Shown: positions 54,050-62,887 of the stretch, in pieces
Layout of the letters: every line of letters starts with the position of its first letter
How positions within the stretch are numbered: position 1 is the first letter of the stretch
Origin: Allosphingosinicella deserti
Lineage (GTDB): Bacteria > Pseudomonadota > Alphaproteobacteria > Sphingomonadales > Sphingomonadaceae
Length of the DNA: 64,000 nt
Assembly (NCBI RefSeq): GCF_003012735.1
Contig: NZ_PXYI01000007.1
Span: forward strand, 245,772-309,771
Reading direction: 5' to 3'
Made by a program: the position numbers and the translations under genes
Notes under the pieces: generated by a model
The model's database searches: none
The model's input: only the letters and a program-made list of their open reading frames with translations
Told to the model about the DNA's origin: nothing

Positions 54050-55057
54050 TCAATATTCCAGGCAGATCTTGCCGAAATGCGCGCCGCTCTCCTGATAGCG
54101 GAAGGCATCAGCAATGTCGTCAAGGCCGAAGCTCCTGTCGATTACCGGCTTGAGCCCGGTCGCTTCGAGCCCGCGGACGAAATCCATCTGCTCGCGGCGG
54201 CTGCCGACGATCAGTCCCTGAAGGCGCGCCTGTCTGGCCATCAGAAAGGCCGTCGGCACTTCGCCGCCGCTTCCAGTCAGCACGCCGATCAGCGCGATAT
54301 GGCCGCCGATGCGCACGGCCGCGATGGATTGGGGGAGGGTGGCGGGACCGCCGACCTCGACGACATGATCAACCCCGATCCCCCCGGTCCAGCGATGCGC
54401 TTCCACGCCCCAGTCTGGCGTCGTACGATAGTTGATCACATGATCCGCCCCGAGTTCCCGCAGGCGCTCGAGCTTGGCATCTGATGAGGAGGTGGCGATA
54501 ACCCGGGCGCCCATCGCCTTGGCGAGCTGGAGCGCGAAGATCGAGACGCCGCCGGTGCCGAGCACCAGAACCGTATCACCAGCCTTCAGGCCGCCATTCA
54601 CGACCAGCGCTCGCCAGGCCGTAAGGCCTGCTGTGGTGAGGGTCGCGGCTTCGGAATGGCTGTACCCCGCCGGTGCCCGCGTAAACCAGGTCGCCGGCGT
54701 CACTGCCACCTCGCGCGCATAGCCGTCGATCCCGTCTCCCGGCGTGCGCGAAAAATCGCCGATCGCCGGGCCCCCATCGAGCCACGTCGTGAAGAAGCAG
54801 GAGACGACCGAGTCGCCCACGACGAACTCGGTTACGTCCGCGCCGACGGCTTCGAGGATGCCAGCGCCGTCCGACATCGGGATGCGTCCGTCGGCTGCCT
54901 GCATCGCGCCGGTTGCCACGCCGTAATCATGGTAGTTGAGCGAGCTGGCGTGCAGCCGCACCCGGATCTCGCCCGGTCCGGGAGCGCTGGGATCGCCTTC
55001 CCCGACCACCCGGAGGCGATCGAGCCCCCCGGGGGCGGCGAGCCTGACCAGCTTCAT
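54050..55057 (-). CDS. MDR-family NAD(P)-dependent oxidoreductase (quinone reductase/alcohol dehydrogenase-like)
   Basis: Medium-chain reductase of 335 residues. The GroES-like N-terminus ([35 protein letters not shown]) lacks the Cys/His zinc ligands of true alcohol dehydrogenases. The Rossmann domain has [24 protein letters not shown]. The NYHD variant is typical of zinc-independent reductases that act on quinones or enones. ATG 55057 overlaps the glyoxalase stop (ATGA), so both are co-translated and may share detoxification of reactive carbonyls. Confidence 0.86.
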   Translation of the reverse strand: MKLVRLAAPGGLDRLRVVGEGDPSAPGPGEIRVRLHASSLNYHDYGVATGAMQAADGRIPMSDGAGILEAVGADVTEFVVGDSVVSCFFTTWLDGGPAIGDFSRTPGDGIDGYAREVAVTPATWFTRAPAGYSHSEAATLTTAGLTAWRALVVNGGLKAGDTVLVLGTGGVSIFALQLAKAMGARVIATSSSDAKLERLRELGADHVINYRTTPDWGVEAHRWTGGIGVDHVVEVGGPATLPQSIAAVRIGGHIALIGVLTGSGGEVPTAFLMARQARLQGLIVGSRREQMDFVRGLEATGLKPVIDRSFGLDDIADAFRYQESGAHFGKICLEY

Positions 55058-55578
55058 ATTTTGTTTCCTTCGTCTTGAGCCGCGACGGCATTCTCCATGC
55101 CGTTGGGCGACAATATCTCGATCCAATAGCCGTCCGGATCGGCGATGAACGCGATGCCCTTCATCTTGCCGTCGTTCGGGCGCTTCACAAAAGGAACTCC
55201 GAGCGTTTCGAAGCGGGCGCAGGCGGCCCCGACATCGGGTACGCTGATCCCGAGATGGCCGAAGCCGCGTGGCTCGGCATTGCCGTTGTGATAGCCTGCA
55301 AAGACCGGATCACCCTCGGTGCCCCAATTGTGAGTGAGTTCGAGCGTGGTCTCCCGGCTGAATACGAACCTTGCCCGCTCCGCCGGATCGTCCGGGACGG
55401 TCTCGCCGTCTCGCAAGAAGGCAAGGAAGAACAGCGAGAAGCGCATCTCATCGAAGTCGAGGCGCTGCAGCAAGGTCATCCCGAGCACTTCCGTGTAGAA
55501 GCGAATCGACGGGTCGGGATCGCGGACGCGCAACATCGTCTGGTTGAGGGCGAAGCCGTGGGTTGCGAGATCTCTCAT
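55054..55578 (-). CDS. gloA: Lactoylglutathione lyase (glyoxalase I)
   Basis: Isomerises the methylglyoxal-glutathione hemithioacetal to S-lactoylglutathione. The 174-residue protein has two glyoxalase half-modules: [26 protein letters not shown], then [11 protein letters not shown] with a metal-ligand Glu, [11 protein letters not shown] with a His ligand, and [12 protein letters not shown] with the second Glu. It is longer than short bacterial GloA, closer to the eukaryote-like zinc type. The start is ATG 55578; in-frame codons upstream are unconserved. Coupled to the MDR reductase downstream. Confidence 0.92.
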   Translation of the reverse strand: MRDLATHGFALNQTMLRVRDPDPSIRFYTEVLGMTLLQRLDFDEMRFSLFFLAFLRDGETVPDDPAERARFVFSRETTLELTHNWGTEGDPVFAGYHNGNAEPRGFGHLGISVPDVGAACARFETLGVPFVKRPNDGKMKGIAFIADPDGYWIEILSPNGMENAVAAQDEGNKI

Positions 55579-55743
55579 GCCTGTCTCCGGGTCATCCGTA
55601 TTTCTCTCATCGTCCGCTCGCTGACGTCGCAAGGGACAAGTCTTTGGCATGGTGAACGGACGAGCGGCGCCGACGGTCCTTATGGGCTTTGGGCCATAAG
55701 CGGCACCGATGGGCGATTGCGCCGTTCAACCGCCGTGGCCGTG

Positions 55744-56796
55744 ATGCGTACCAGAGAGGCCGGGGAGACCGGAAAGGCATTCGCCGAGGCTGTTCGCAGC
55801 TTCGCGCCGGAGCGGCCGCCGCTGGTGCTCGGACATTTCGACGCCGACGGCTTGGCGTCTATTGCGATCCTCGCACGGGCGTTGGAGCGATCCGGTCGGC
55901 CGGCCGAGATCCGGATCGTCGGCAAAGGCGAGACTGTCTGGTCGGAGGCTATGCGGGCCGAGCTTGCGGACCGACGCCCTGGTGGCCTCGTCGTCGCGGA
56001 TCTCGGGGTTCGGGAGAGGGCGGTGCTTGACGGCGTCCCTACGATCCTCGTCGATCACCATGTTCCGAGCGGAGCGCCAGGTGACGCGCTCGTGCTCAGC
56101 GGCAACGGCCTCGATCCGGAGCCGACCAGCGCATTGATCGCTTACTGGTGTGCTCAGGGTCTCGGGGCGGCCGACGATCTTCTCTGGCTCGCCGCCATGG
56201 GATTGATCGGCGACATGGCGGAGGCGGCGGGCTTTCCAGAGCTTGCGGCTGCGCAGGCCCGCTACGGCAAGACGGCGCTGCGGAACGCAGTCGCCCTGGT
56301 CAACGCGCCGCGGCGCACCGGTGCGGCGGATGCGAGGCCGGCTTTGGCACTGCTTCTCGCCTGCGACAGCCCGAAGGAACTATTGTCGGGGGCGCGTCCC
56401 GAAACGGCTTTGCTGCATGCCGCCAAGCAGGAGGTCGCCTGCGCGCTGGACGGCGCCCGCCGGGTTGCACCCAAAATTCGGGGCGACGTTGCCCTGATCC
56501 GGTTCGAATCGCCGTGCCAGATCCATCCGCTGATCGCCCAACAATGGCGCGGACGGCTACGCGATCGCATCGTGATCGCCGCCAACAGCGGCTATCGCGC
56601 GGGCTGGGTCCATTTCGCCGCACGCAGCGCCGGCGGACAGGATCTCATCGCCTTTCTCGACGCGCACCGGCCTGCGGGTGCCGACGGCCAGTATGGCAAC
56701 GGCCATCGCCAGGCGACCGGCGGCGCGCTCCCCATTCCGGTCTGGAACGCATTCGTGACGGAACTCGGCTTTCCCGAGGAGCAATTGACCCGATGA
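55744..56796 (+). CDS. DHH-family phosphoesterase (RecJ-like)
   Basis: Predicted manganese-dependent phosphoesterase or exonuclease of 350 residues. DHH motifs are visible: LGHFDADGLAS (motif I, residues 29-39), VVADLG, LVDHHVPSG (the DHH signature) and GLIGDMAEAAG. The C-terminal DHHA1-like domain has YGNGHRQATGGAL, the GGGHRxAxG equivalent. It is shorter than RecJ (about 560 residues) and lacks its OB domain. ATG 55744 is chosen; GTG 55741 directly precedes it. The stop overlaps the uvsE start (ATGA), so a repair-linked nuclease role is likely by context. Confidence 0.85.
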   Translation: MRTREAGETGKAFAEAVRSFAPERPPLVLGHFDADGLASIAILARALERSGRPAEIRIVGKGETVWSEAMRAELADRRPGGLVVADLGVRERAVLDGVPTILVDHHVPSGAPGDALVLSGNGLDPEPTSALIAYWCAQGLGAADDLLWLAAMGLIGDMAEAAGFPELAAAQARYGKTALRNAVALVNAPRRTGAADARPALALLLACDSPKELLSGARPETALLHAAKQEVACALDGARRVAPKIRGDVALIRFESPCQIHPLIAQQWRGRLRDRIVIAANSGYRAGWVHFAARSAGGQDLIAFLDAHRPAGADGQYGNGHRQATGGALPIPVWNAFVTELGFPEEQLTR

Positions 56797-57944
56797 GCAT
56801 CCAAGAACGGCCGCTTCGGCTCGGCTTTCCCGTCAAGGTGATGGGCCGGCCCGACCTCAAGAGCAACGACACCAGGCGATGGCAGAAGGGGCCGCACCTC
56901 AAGACGTCGCTCGAATATGTCGACGCGATCCTCGACTATCTCGCCCAGGTCGGCATCGACATGTACCGGCTGAGCTCGGATCTCGCACCCTACGCCACCC
57001 ATCCGGACCTGCCGCAATTCCACTCCATGGTCGCGGAGAGCGATGCCGAGCTTGCCGCGATCGGCGCCAAGGCGCGGGCACTGGACATGCGCCTGTCCTT
57101 CCATCCGTCACAATATGTGCTGCTCAACAGCGCCGACCCCAAGCTCACCGCCAAGAGCATCTGGGATCTCGCCTCCCAGGCCGAGATACTCGACAGGATG
57201 GGGATGGGACCCGAGGCCGTGCTCGTCACCCATGTCGGCGGCGTCTACGGCAATCACGAGGAAAGCCGCGCCCGATGGATCGAAGGCTGGAACGCCTGTC
57301 CGGAACATGTCCGCAAGCGCCTGGTACTCGAGAATGACGACATCCGTTTCTCCGCCGCCGACGTGCTCTGGATCCATGAGCGCACCGGCGTTCGCCTGAT
57401 CTTCGACCACCAGCATTTCTGGTGCCTCAACCCGGAAAGTCTTGAGCTCAGGCCGACCCTCGAGGCCTTTCTACGCACCTGGCCTGACGGTGTCCGTCCC
57501 AAGATCCACTTTTCGTCGCCCCGTACCGAGCTTCGGGAGGTAAAACGCAAGGTGAGGAGCAGCGAACGTATCGCGGCAGCGGACGGGAGACCGGGGCGTG
57601 GTGTCACCAAGGGAGCGGTGAAGGCGACGAGTCGGGTAAAGACCGTACTTTTGCCGCCGATCTGGACCGGTCATGCCGATTTCACCAACCCGTTCGAGTT
57701 CGCGACCTTCATGCGCATCGCCGAGGGATTGGCGTTCGACGTGATGATGGAAGGCAAGGCGAAGGACATCAGCCTGCTCAAGCTGCGGCCCGATCTTCTC
57801 CGGTTCGCCCCCGACGTCGCAGCACGCTTCGGCATCTTTCCGGCACAGGCCGAGCAACTCGAGGCCGATGAACGCCGCCTTGAAGCCGGAGTTGCCAGCG
57901 ATCCCGAGCCCGACGTCGACGAAGGCGTCACTGCTCCCGGCTGA
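56793..57944 (+). CDS. uvsE: UV damage endonuclease UvsE/UvdE
   Basis: Metal-dependent endonuclease that nicks 5' of UV photoproducts and starts alternative excision repair. The 383-residue protein has the UvdE TIM barrel: LRLGFPVKVMG, MYRLSSDLAPYATHP, LSFHPSQYVLLNS, THVGGVYGNHEESRARW, LENDD, IFDHQHFWCLNP and KIHFSSPR. The insertion near residues 265-285 and the acidic C-terminal tail are extra to the core. It is translationally coupled to the upstream DHH phosphoesterase. A blue-light LOV-HTH regulator lies 1.1 kb downstream. Confidence 0.93.
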   Translation: MSIQERPLRLGFPVKVMGRPDLKSNDTRRWQKGPHLKTSLEYVDAILDYLAQVGIDMYRLSSDLAPYATHPDLPQFHSMVAESDAELAAIGAKARALDMRLSFHPSQYVLLNSADPKLTAKSIWDLASQAEILDRMGMGPEAVLVTHVGGVYGNHEESRARWIEGWNACPEHVRKRLVLENDDIRFSAADVLWIHERTGVRLIFDHQHFWCLNPESLELRPTLEAFLRTWPDGVRPKIHFSSPRTELREVKRKVRSSERIAAADGRPGRGVTKGAVKATSRVKTVLLPPIWTGHADFTNPFEFATFMRIAEGLAFDVMMEGKAKDISLLKLRPDLLRFAPDVAARFGIFPAQAEQLEADERRLEAGVASDPEPDVDEGVTAPG

Positions 57945-57974
57945 GCCCGAACTGCCTAAATCCCGATAGCTGCC

Positions 57975-58907
57975 TCAGCTGCGTTCGATGATCGCGGAGA
58001 CCGCGGCAATCCGTTCGACGTCGACATAAGGCGGCTCATCAAGTTCCTCTCCGAAAATGTCGGGATCGATCTCGCTGTAATCGAGCGTGCAGCCGCGGGT
58101 TGGCAATTCGCCGCGCAGCGCCGCCAGCAATGCATCCTCGCCATCGACGATCGCGACACCGGTGTAGAGCAGCATCTTACCTCCGGGCTCAAGCCGCTCG
58201 GCGCCCGCGAGCGCCCATTCGAGCGAAAGCGCCGCGCCGTGCATGTCGCCGCCGTTGCGGTAGGCGCGATCCGCTTCGTCCATGACATAAGGCGGGTTTG
58301 CGACGATCAGATCGATCGGACCCTCGACTCCGTCGAGACCGGGGGCTTCGACCTGTTCGATGGAGATGCCGAGATGCGCGGCATTGGCGCGGGCAAGCCG
58401 GTGCGCTTCGGGATTGATATCGGAGAGGGTCAGGCGAGCGTGGCGCAGCAGCTGCTTCGCCGCAAGCCCGCCCGCGCCCGTGCCGGCACCGATGTCGACG
58501 ACATGACGATAGTGCTGATCGCCGGCGAGCGCCTCGCGAATGAAGCGCACGAAGCGATAGGTGTCGGGCCCGAAGAACACGGAATGCTCATCGTCGGTCG
58601 GGAAGGCGGAATGCAGGAACAAGTGGTCGTCGATCGACGCCGCCCGCAGCTTGCTCTTCAGCAATCCATCCTTTGTCTCGACGGCCCCGGCCGCCTCGAG
58701 CGGATCGAGGATGTCGCGTGGCAGGAGCGACGCGGGGAAGGGGCGGTTCCAGCCGAACACGTCGCGCAGGCTCCGCGCCTCTCGCCGATTGTCCCGCTTC
58801 AGGATGCGGGCGTGGGTCGCCGGGGTGACTGCGGTGAACCGATAGGCGTGGGCGTGGAGCGCTCGCAGCAATCTCAGCAGGTGCGGGTCTGGAAGATCAG
58901 CGGTCAT
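57975..58907 (-). CDS. Class I SAM-dependent methyltransferase with NPPY motif
   Basis: Predicted N-methyltransferase of 310 residues. A substrate-recognition N-terminus of about 130 residues precedes the SAM-binding VVDIGAGTGAGGLAAKQLL (motif I), SDINPEAHRLARANA, and the catalytic IVANPPYVMDEADRAYRNGG. NPPY is typical of enzymes that methylate amide or ring nitrogens (PrmC, RsmC, TrmN6 groups), so the target is probably a translation factor, rRNA/tRNA base or protein. The exact target cannot be assigned. It is convergent with uvsE and divergent from the photoreceptor gene. Confidence 0.82.
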   Translation of the reverse strand: MTADLPDPHLLRLLRALHAHAYRFTAVTPATHARILKRDNRREARSLRDVFGWNRPFPASLLPRDILDPLEAAGAVETKDGLLKSKLRAASIDDHLFLHSAFPTDDEHSVFFGPDTYRFVRFIREALAGDQHYRHVVDIGAGTGAGGLAAKQLLRHARLTLSDINPEAHRLARANAAHLGISIEQVEAPGLDGVEGPIDLIVANPPYVMDEADRAYRNGGDMHGAALSLEWALAGAERLEPGGKMLLYTGVAIVDGEDALLAALRGELPTRGCTLDYSEIDPDIFGEELDEPPYVDVERIAAVSAIIERS

Positions 58908-59056
58908 CTAGGATCCTGGAGGCATGGCGTCGGACGAGGCCAGTGCAGGCCAATCGCGCAGGATTGAGCATGGTTCCCGAACGATCGAAAGGCTGATTGT
59001 CCGCGCGTCTCAACTTCGCCCTTCCCGTGCCCGCCGCAACTCCTATGATCGGCGCA

Positions 59057-59662
59057 ATGTCTGGAGAGAATGAGCACGAGGCACTCCTCGCATCGATCCA
59101 CCTCAGCGCAATTGCGACGGTGGTGACGGATGCGCGGCAGGCCGACAACCCGATCTGCGGGGTCAACGCCGCGTTCGAAGCCCTGACCGGCTATTCGGCC
59201 GAGGAGGTGGTCGGACGCAATTGCCGCTTCCTGCGCGGCCACAACAGCGAGGACGGCGCTTCGGCCACGCTCAGGGAGGCGATCCGCGCGGCGCGCCCGG
59301 TGATGGTCGAGCTACTCAACTATCGCAAGAACGGCAGCCCTTTCCGCAACGCGGTGATGATCGCGCCGATCTTCGCCGCCGACGGCAGTGTGCGTTACTA
59401 TATCGGTTCGCAGATGGAGGTTCCGGAACGGCAGGGCGCCGATGTCCGCTCGGTCCGCGCGCGTGAGCACCTCGCGCGCCTGACCAACCGGCAGCAGGAA
59501 GTGCTCCGGCTGATGGCCGGCGGCCTGCTCAACAAGCAGATCGCCTTCGAGCTCGGCATCTCCGAGAAGACCGTGAAGATGCATCGCGCTGCCTTGCTCT
59601 CCCAGCTCGGCGCGCGGTCTTCGGCCGATGCCGTCCGGCTGGCAGTCGAGGCCGAGATCTGA
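59057..59662 (+). CDS. Blue-light LOV-HTH transcription factor (EL222-like)
   Basis: Photosensory DNA-binding protein of 201 residues. The LOV domain (about residues 12-122) has the flavin-adduct motif GRNCRFLRG with photoactive Cys56, plus the flavin contacts Asn88 (LNYRKNG), Asn98 (FRNAV) and Gln119 (GSQMEV). A linker helix leads to a LuxR-type HTH (residues 140-200: LTNRQQEVLRLMAGGLLNK, SEKTVKMHRAAL). Order and length match Erythrobacter EL222, which dimerises and activates transcription after blue light. Starts at TTG 58997 (with AAAGG upstream) or ATG 59045 are possible alternatives. The neighbours include UvsE. Confidence 0.92.
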   Translation: MSGENEHEALLASIHLSAIATVVTDARQADNPICGVNAAFEALTGYSAEEVVGRNCRFLRGHNSEDGASATLREAIRAARPVMVELLNYRKNGSPFRNAVMIAPIFAADGSVRYYIGSQMEVPERQGADVRSVRAREHLARLTNRQQEVLRLMAGGLLNKQIAFELGISEKTVKMHRAALLSQLGARSSADAVRLAVEAEI

Positions 59663-59677
59663 GCGGGAGCCAGGGCG

Positions 59678-60406
59678 ATGCGGGTTTCGGTGTTCAGCAC
59701 CAAGAGGTATGACCGGAATCATCTCCAGGTGGCGAATGCAGCCGCGGGCGCGCCCCATGAGCTCGTCTTCCTGGAGCCTCATCTCGGTGCGTCGACGGTC
59801 ATGCTCGCCGCCGGAACGGAGGCGGTCTGCGCATTTGTCAACGATCTCGCCAACAGGACCGTTTTGACGGCGCTGAGGGATCTGGGGGTACGCGGCATCG
59901 TCCTGCGGTGTGCAGGTTACAACAATGTCGATCTCGTCGTCGCCGAGGCCCTCGGGCTGCCGGTCGGCCGCGTGCCGGCCTATTCGCCATACGCCGCGGC
60001 CGAGCATGCTGCGGCGCTCATTCTGTCGCTCAATCGCAAGATCCATCGCGCGTATGCGCGGGTGCGCGAGAGCAATTTCGAGCTCGATGGGCTGATCGGC
60101 TTCGATCTGCACGGGCGAACGGCGGGGGTCGTCGGGACGGGAAAGATCGGTTATCTTGGCCTCGACGTGTACGAAGAAGAAGGCGATCTGTTCTTCGATG
60201 ATCTGTCCGGAGAGGTGCTTCAGGACGACGCCTTCGCCCGTCTGTTGACCTTTCCAAATGTGCTGATCACCGGCCATCAGGCGTTCTTCACGGAGGAGGC
60301 GCTGAAAGCGATCGCGGACACCACGATCGCCAATCTCAGCGCGCTCGAACGTACCGGGCTTCCGGTTCACCAGGTCCGCTCAGAGCAGGTTATCGCCCAG
60401 CTCTGA
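59678..60406 (+). pseudogene. D-lactate/2-hydroxyacid dehydrogenase with internal in-frame deletion
   Basis: A 242-residue open frame that reads as the two ends of a D-lactate dehydrogenase (family length about 330). Residues 1-154 are the normal N-terminus up to [13 protein letters not shown]. Residues 155-158 are GKIG, and then the sequence jumps to [21 protein letters not shown], which in intact homologues follows a second GKIG some 90 residues later. The missing part holds most of the NAD-binding fold and the catalytic Arg and Glu; His200 ([10 protein letters not shown]) remains. The frame stays open, so a stable fragment is possible, but dehydrogenase activity is not expected. It starts 15 bp after the LOV-HTH gene. 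Confidence 0.8.
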
Positions 60407-60416
60407 GCCGACTGGT

Positions 60417-60456
60417 GAGAACAAGCGCGGCGGGAAATGGAGTCGCCCTTGTTCTC
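60417..60456. terminator. Inverted repeat after the truncated dehydrogenase gene
   Basis: Arms GAGAACAAG (60417-60425) and CTTGTTCTC (60448-60456) are perfect 9-bp complements around a 22-nt loop. The repeat is placed to end transcription from both convergent sides, although no long T-run follows. Confidence 0.5.
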
Positions 60457-60522
60457 AAAGGCCGAGGCCGCATACTATCGACCCTGTAGTCGACGCTCAC
60501 ACGAGGGCCCCGGGGCTTCGGA

Positions 60523-61029
60523 TCAGCGCAGATGCGGGCCGCTGAGGAAGGTGAGCTGAAGCCAGCTGCGGACCTCGTCCATCGCATCGGGCGTGAGCTC
60601 GAGATAGGCGCGACGCGCGTCGCGTGGATCGAGGCGGCGGTTGATCAGACCGGTTTCCTCCATCTTCGTGAACCAGCGCAGCGCGGTCGTCGGCGGCACG
60701 CAGGCGGCAGCGCATGCGTCGGTGACGGTGATCGCCTTGCCTTCCACACGCGATGCGAACAGGTGCAGCATCGTGTCCCAAACCGGATCGGCGAACAATT
60801 GGGCCGGAAGGCTGGTCTCGCGCAGGCGGCGGGCACGAAGATAATGGCGCGCGATTTCGCCGAATTCGATGTCGCGCGGGTCCTCTGGCATGCCGCTGCC
60901 GTCGACCAGTCGGAGCTGTCCACGCGACCGCTCGCGCACGAGCCCGCCAAACGGGCCCGGGCGATCCGAGCGCCGCTGCATCGGCGGGATCTCGGCGATC
61001 GTTTCGGCCGCGGGAAGGAGCTTCTTCAT
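60523..61029 (-). CDS. Winged-helix (MarR-like) regulator
   Basis: DNA-binding protein of 168 residues. A poorly conserved N-terminus precedes a winged helix: DTMLHLFASRVEGKAITVTDACAAACVPPTTALRWFTKMEETGLINRR, then the wing DPRDARRAYLELTPDAMDEV. The architecture is MarR-like and sphingomonad genomes carry many such orphans. I chose ATG 61029 because GGAG lies 6 nt upstream; ATG 61047 and GTG 61050 are possible. A small membrane-protein gene precedes it by 22 bp on the same strand, so the two may be co-transcribed. Confidence 0.8.
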   Translation of the reverse strand: MKKLLPAAETIAEIPPMQRRSDRPGPFGGLVRERSRGQLRLVDGSGMPEDPRDIEFGEIARHYLRARRLRETSLPAQLFADPVWDTMLHLFASRVEGKAITVTDACAAACVPPTTALRWFTKMEETGLINRRLDPRDARRAYLELTPDAMDEVRSWLQLTFLSGPHLR

Positions 61030-61051
61030 CTTATTCTCCGGAAACATCACT

Positions 61052-61477
61052 TCAATGGGATAGGAGGAGTCGCTTGGCGGCTCTTCGATCGAGCTCTACG
61101 CCGAGCAGCAGGCTGATCAGGACGGGGATCGCCCAGACGCTTTCGAGCGCTCGGTAGATGGCAGGGGTGAAGGCGGGCGCCAGCATCGTGCTGAAATGGG
61201 TGACGACGGCGATCAGGTGAAAGCCGGTCATCCAGATCGGCCAGAACCGCCGGCTGGCGAGCATCAGGCCGTAAAATCCCGCGAGAAGCGCGGAGTCGAC
61301 GGCGAACACCGCCAATTCCGTGCTTCCCCAGGCGCGGCCGAAGCGCGCCGCTGGGATCGTGACGATTGCTGCCGTTATGATCAGGAAGGCCGCCCACCGG
61401 CCGTCCTTTCCACCAAAGACGATCGCGTAACCGCAGCACAGGGCCGCGAGCATCCAGAACAGGAGCGGAATCAGCAT
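61052..61477 (-). CDS. Small integral membrane protein of unknown function
   Basis: A 141-residue protein with about four hydrophobic segments: residues 2-20 (LIPLLFWMLAALCCGYAIV), 29-45, 55-75 and 80-100, with a further C-terminal stretch (VWAIPVLISLLLGVEL). No known motif is recognised. It lies between a 122-residue hypothetical gene (32 bp upstream) and the winged-helix regulator (22 bp downstream), all on the minus strand. The ribosome-binding site is weak. Confidence 0.72.
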   Translation of the reverse strand: MLIPLLFWMLAALCCGYAIVFGGKDGRWAAFLIITAAIVTIPAARFGRAWGSTELAVFAVDSALLAGFYGLMLASRRFWPIWMTGFHLIAVVTHFSTMLAPAFTPAIYRALESVWAIPVLISLLLGVELDRRAAKRLLLSH

Positions 61478-61509
61478 AGCGAACCACGATCACAAGCCAG
61501 TTGGACGGG

Positions 61510-61878
61510 TCAAGCCCGGATGGGTTCCGCGCGCGGGGCACGGCGAGTCTCGGCAGGCGGGGTCGCCGTCGCCGTGGCCGGCCAGGTGTCCGGGCAGCCG
61601 AAGTTCTCGGGCGCGAAATTGCTCTGCGCCTTGATGGCGGCGAGGTGCCTGATCGTTGCGACCATCTCGCCCCGGCCCTTCACAACCGAATTAAGGCTCT
61701 CCGTCATCGATGCGAGCAGCTTCTGGCTCTGGCTTGCCGGAAGATCGGAGCTCGAGGTTGCCTCGATGATCGAGGCATACATCCGCACGCTGTTCAACAG
61801 GGCGTCGTCAACGGCAGCGACGGCATTCTTGGAATCGGCGGCCACGATGGCACCTGCACCCGGACGAAAGTTGAACAT
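61510..61878 (-). CDS. Conserved hypothetical protein
   Basis: Cytoplasmic protein of 122 residues with a helical centre (AAVDDALLNSVRMYASIIEAT, SQKLLASMTESLNSVVKGRGEMVATIRHL) and a Pro/Ala/Arg-rich, probably disordered C-terminus. GAGGAG lies 6 nt before ATG 61878; ATG 61884 abuts the same site. I do not recognise the family. It may be the first gene of a three-gene series with the membrane protein and winged-helix regulator. Confidence 0.65.
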   Translation of the reverse strand: MFNFRPGAGAIVAADSKNAVAAVDDALLNSVRMYASIIEATSSSDLPASQSQKLLASMTESLNSVVKGRGEMVATIRHLAAIKAQSNFAPENFGCPDTWPATATATPPAETRRAPRAEPIRA

Positions 61879-62342
61879 GGTCATCTCCTCATGCCGCGGC
61901 GGCGGCGTTTGGGTAGCTGGGGTTGGCTTCGACAATCCGGATCGGGCGAGGGCCAACTGCGCCTCCGCAGCTTCTACCCTGTCCGTCCAAGCTTCGGAGC
62001 CTGGCTCGACATCGGAGCAGGTTGGCTTGGTTCGCAAGTCAATCCTGTTCCGTTGCCCCCCTCATCGCTGGCCGGGTGGGGGCTCGGCAAGCAGCCGCGA
62101 TGGTGATCCCAATTGTTGGGATATCGCGGAAAACTGCCAATTCTCCATTGGAGGAGGATATGGTCGCGCAAAATTCCGAGCGGGCGGTGACCGGAATGGT
62201 AGGAGGAATGGATCCCTCGCCGCGCGGTGATCGGACCTTGCATATGCACGCAGAGCCAGGCCGCGGATCTCACGGCCGGTCGATGCCACGCAGCGTTACG
62301 CATTGCGCGACGCCGGACAGGCGCAGCGCTAAGAGCGTGAAC
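61879..62342. other. Intergenic region
   Basis: 464 bp between two minus-strand genes. A strong GGAGGAGG directly before ATG 62160 on the plus strand starts a frame that continues antisense through the LuxR-type gene to 62714. The frame has no domain and arginine-rich shadow composition, so I do not call it a gene. Otherwise I see nothing specific. Confidence 0.4.
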
Positions 62343-62783
62343 TCAGCTGAACGTCTTGAGGACGCCCGCCATGGCGAGTGCAAGGGCGATCATCGTCGCC
62401 GCCGCCACGATCGCGACCTGCAGCGCCTGGACGGTTTTCTGCGCCCAGCTGAGGTCGTTTACGCGACCGCCGATCGGCGGCAGGCCAAGCCACCGCGACC
62501 ATGTGCCGGGACGTTCATCGGAAGTCTCGGCAGCGCTCGCCGTCAATTCCGAGGCCGAAAAGCCGCTGGCCGACGAGCCGGCTTCTTCCCAGGCGACGAG
62601 CGCACGCGCCGCCTCCCGCCGGTTGGCTGCTCCGAGGCGGGCGATCGACGCTTTCACATAGGTGTCGACCGTCTGCGGCGTGAGGCCGGTTTCCTTGGCG
62701 ATCTCTTTCGATGACATGCCCTTCGCGACCAGCCGAAGGCAGTTTTTCTGCCCTTCCGACAACAGGAGCGTGGGATCATTCAC
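62343..62783 (-). CDS. LuxR-type HTH protein with C-terminal membrane anchor
   Basis: Regulator of about 146 residues. An N-terminal LuxR/GerE HTH (LSEGQKNCLRLVAKGMSSKEIAKETGLTPQTVDTYVKASIARLG) is followed by a Ser/Ala-rich linker and a single C-terminal transmembrane helix (VAIVAAATMIALALAMAGVL). There is no receiver or sensing domain. The likely start is GTG 62783 just before NDPTLLLSEGQ; no clear ribosome-binding site is present. An HTH ahead of a membrane anchor would tie DNA binding to the inner membrane. A 64-residue protein gene lies about 100 bp upstream on the same strand. Confidence 0.78.
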   Translation of the reverse strand: MNDPTLLLSEGQKNCLRLVAKGMSSKEIAKETGLTPQTVDTYVKASIARLGAANRREAARALVAWEEAGSSASGFSASELTASAAETSDERPGTWSRWLGLPPIGGRVNDLSWAQKTVQALQVAIVAAATMIALALAMAGVLKTFS

Positions 62784-62887
62784 CGCGAGAGTTCCGAACG
62801 TACGGGGGTTGTCGAATCGGCCTGGAGCAGGCGCTGGCCTTTCAAGTCGCGGAATCGGTCCGATCCCGTTCCAGGCGGCGGCGGTGC

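Noticed and set aside
62160..62714. Plus-strand frame after a strong GGAGGAGG
   Set aside because: The ribosome-binding-like sequence is striking, but the frame runs antisense through the LuxR-type gene and lacks coding character.
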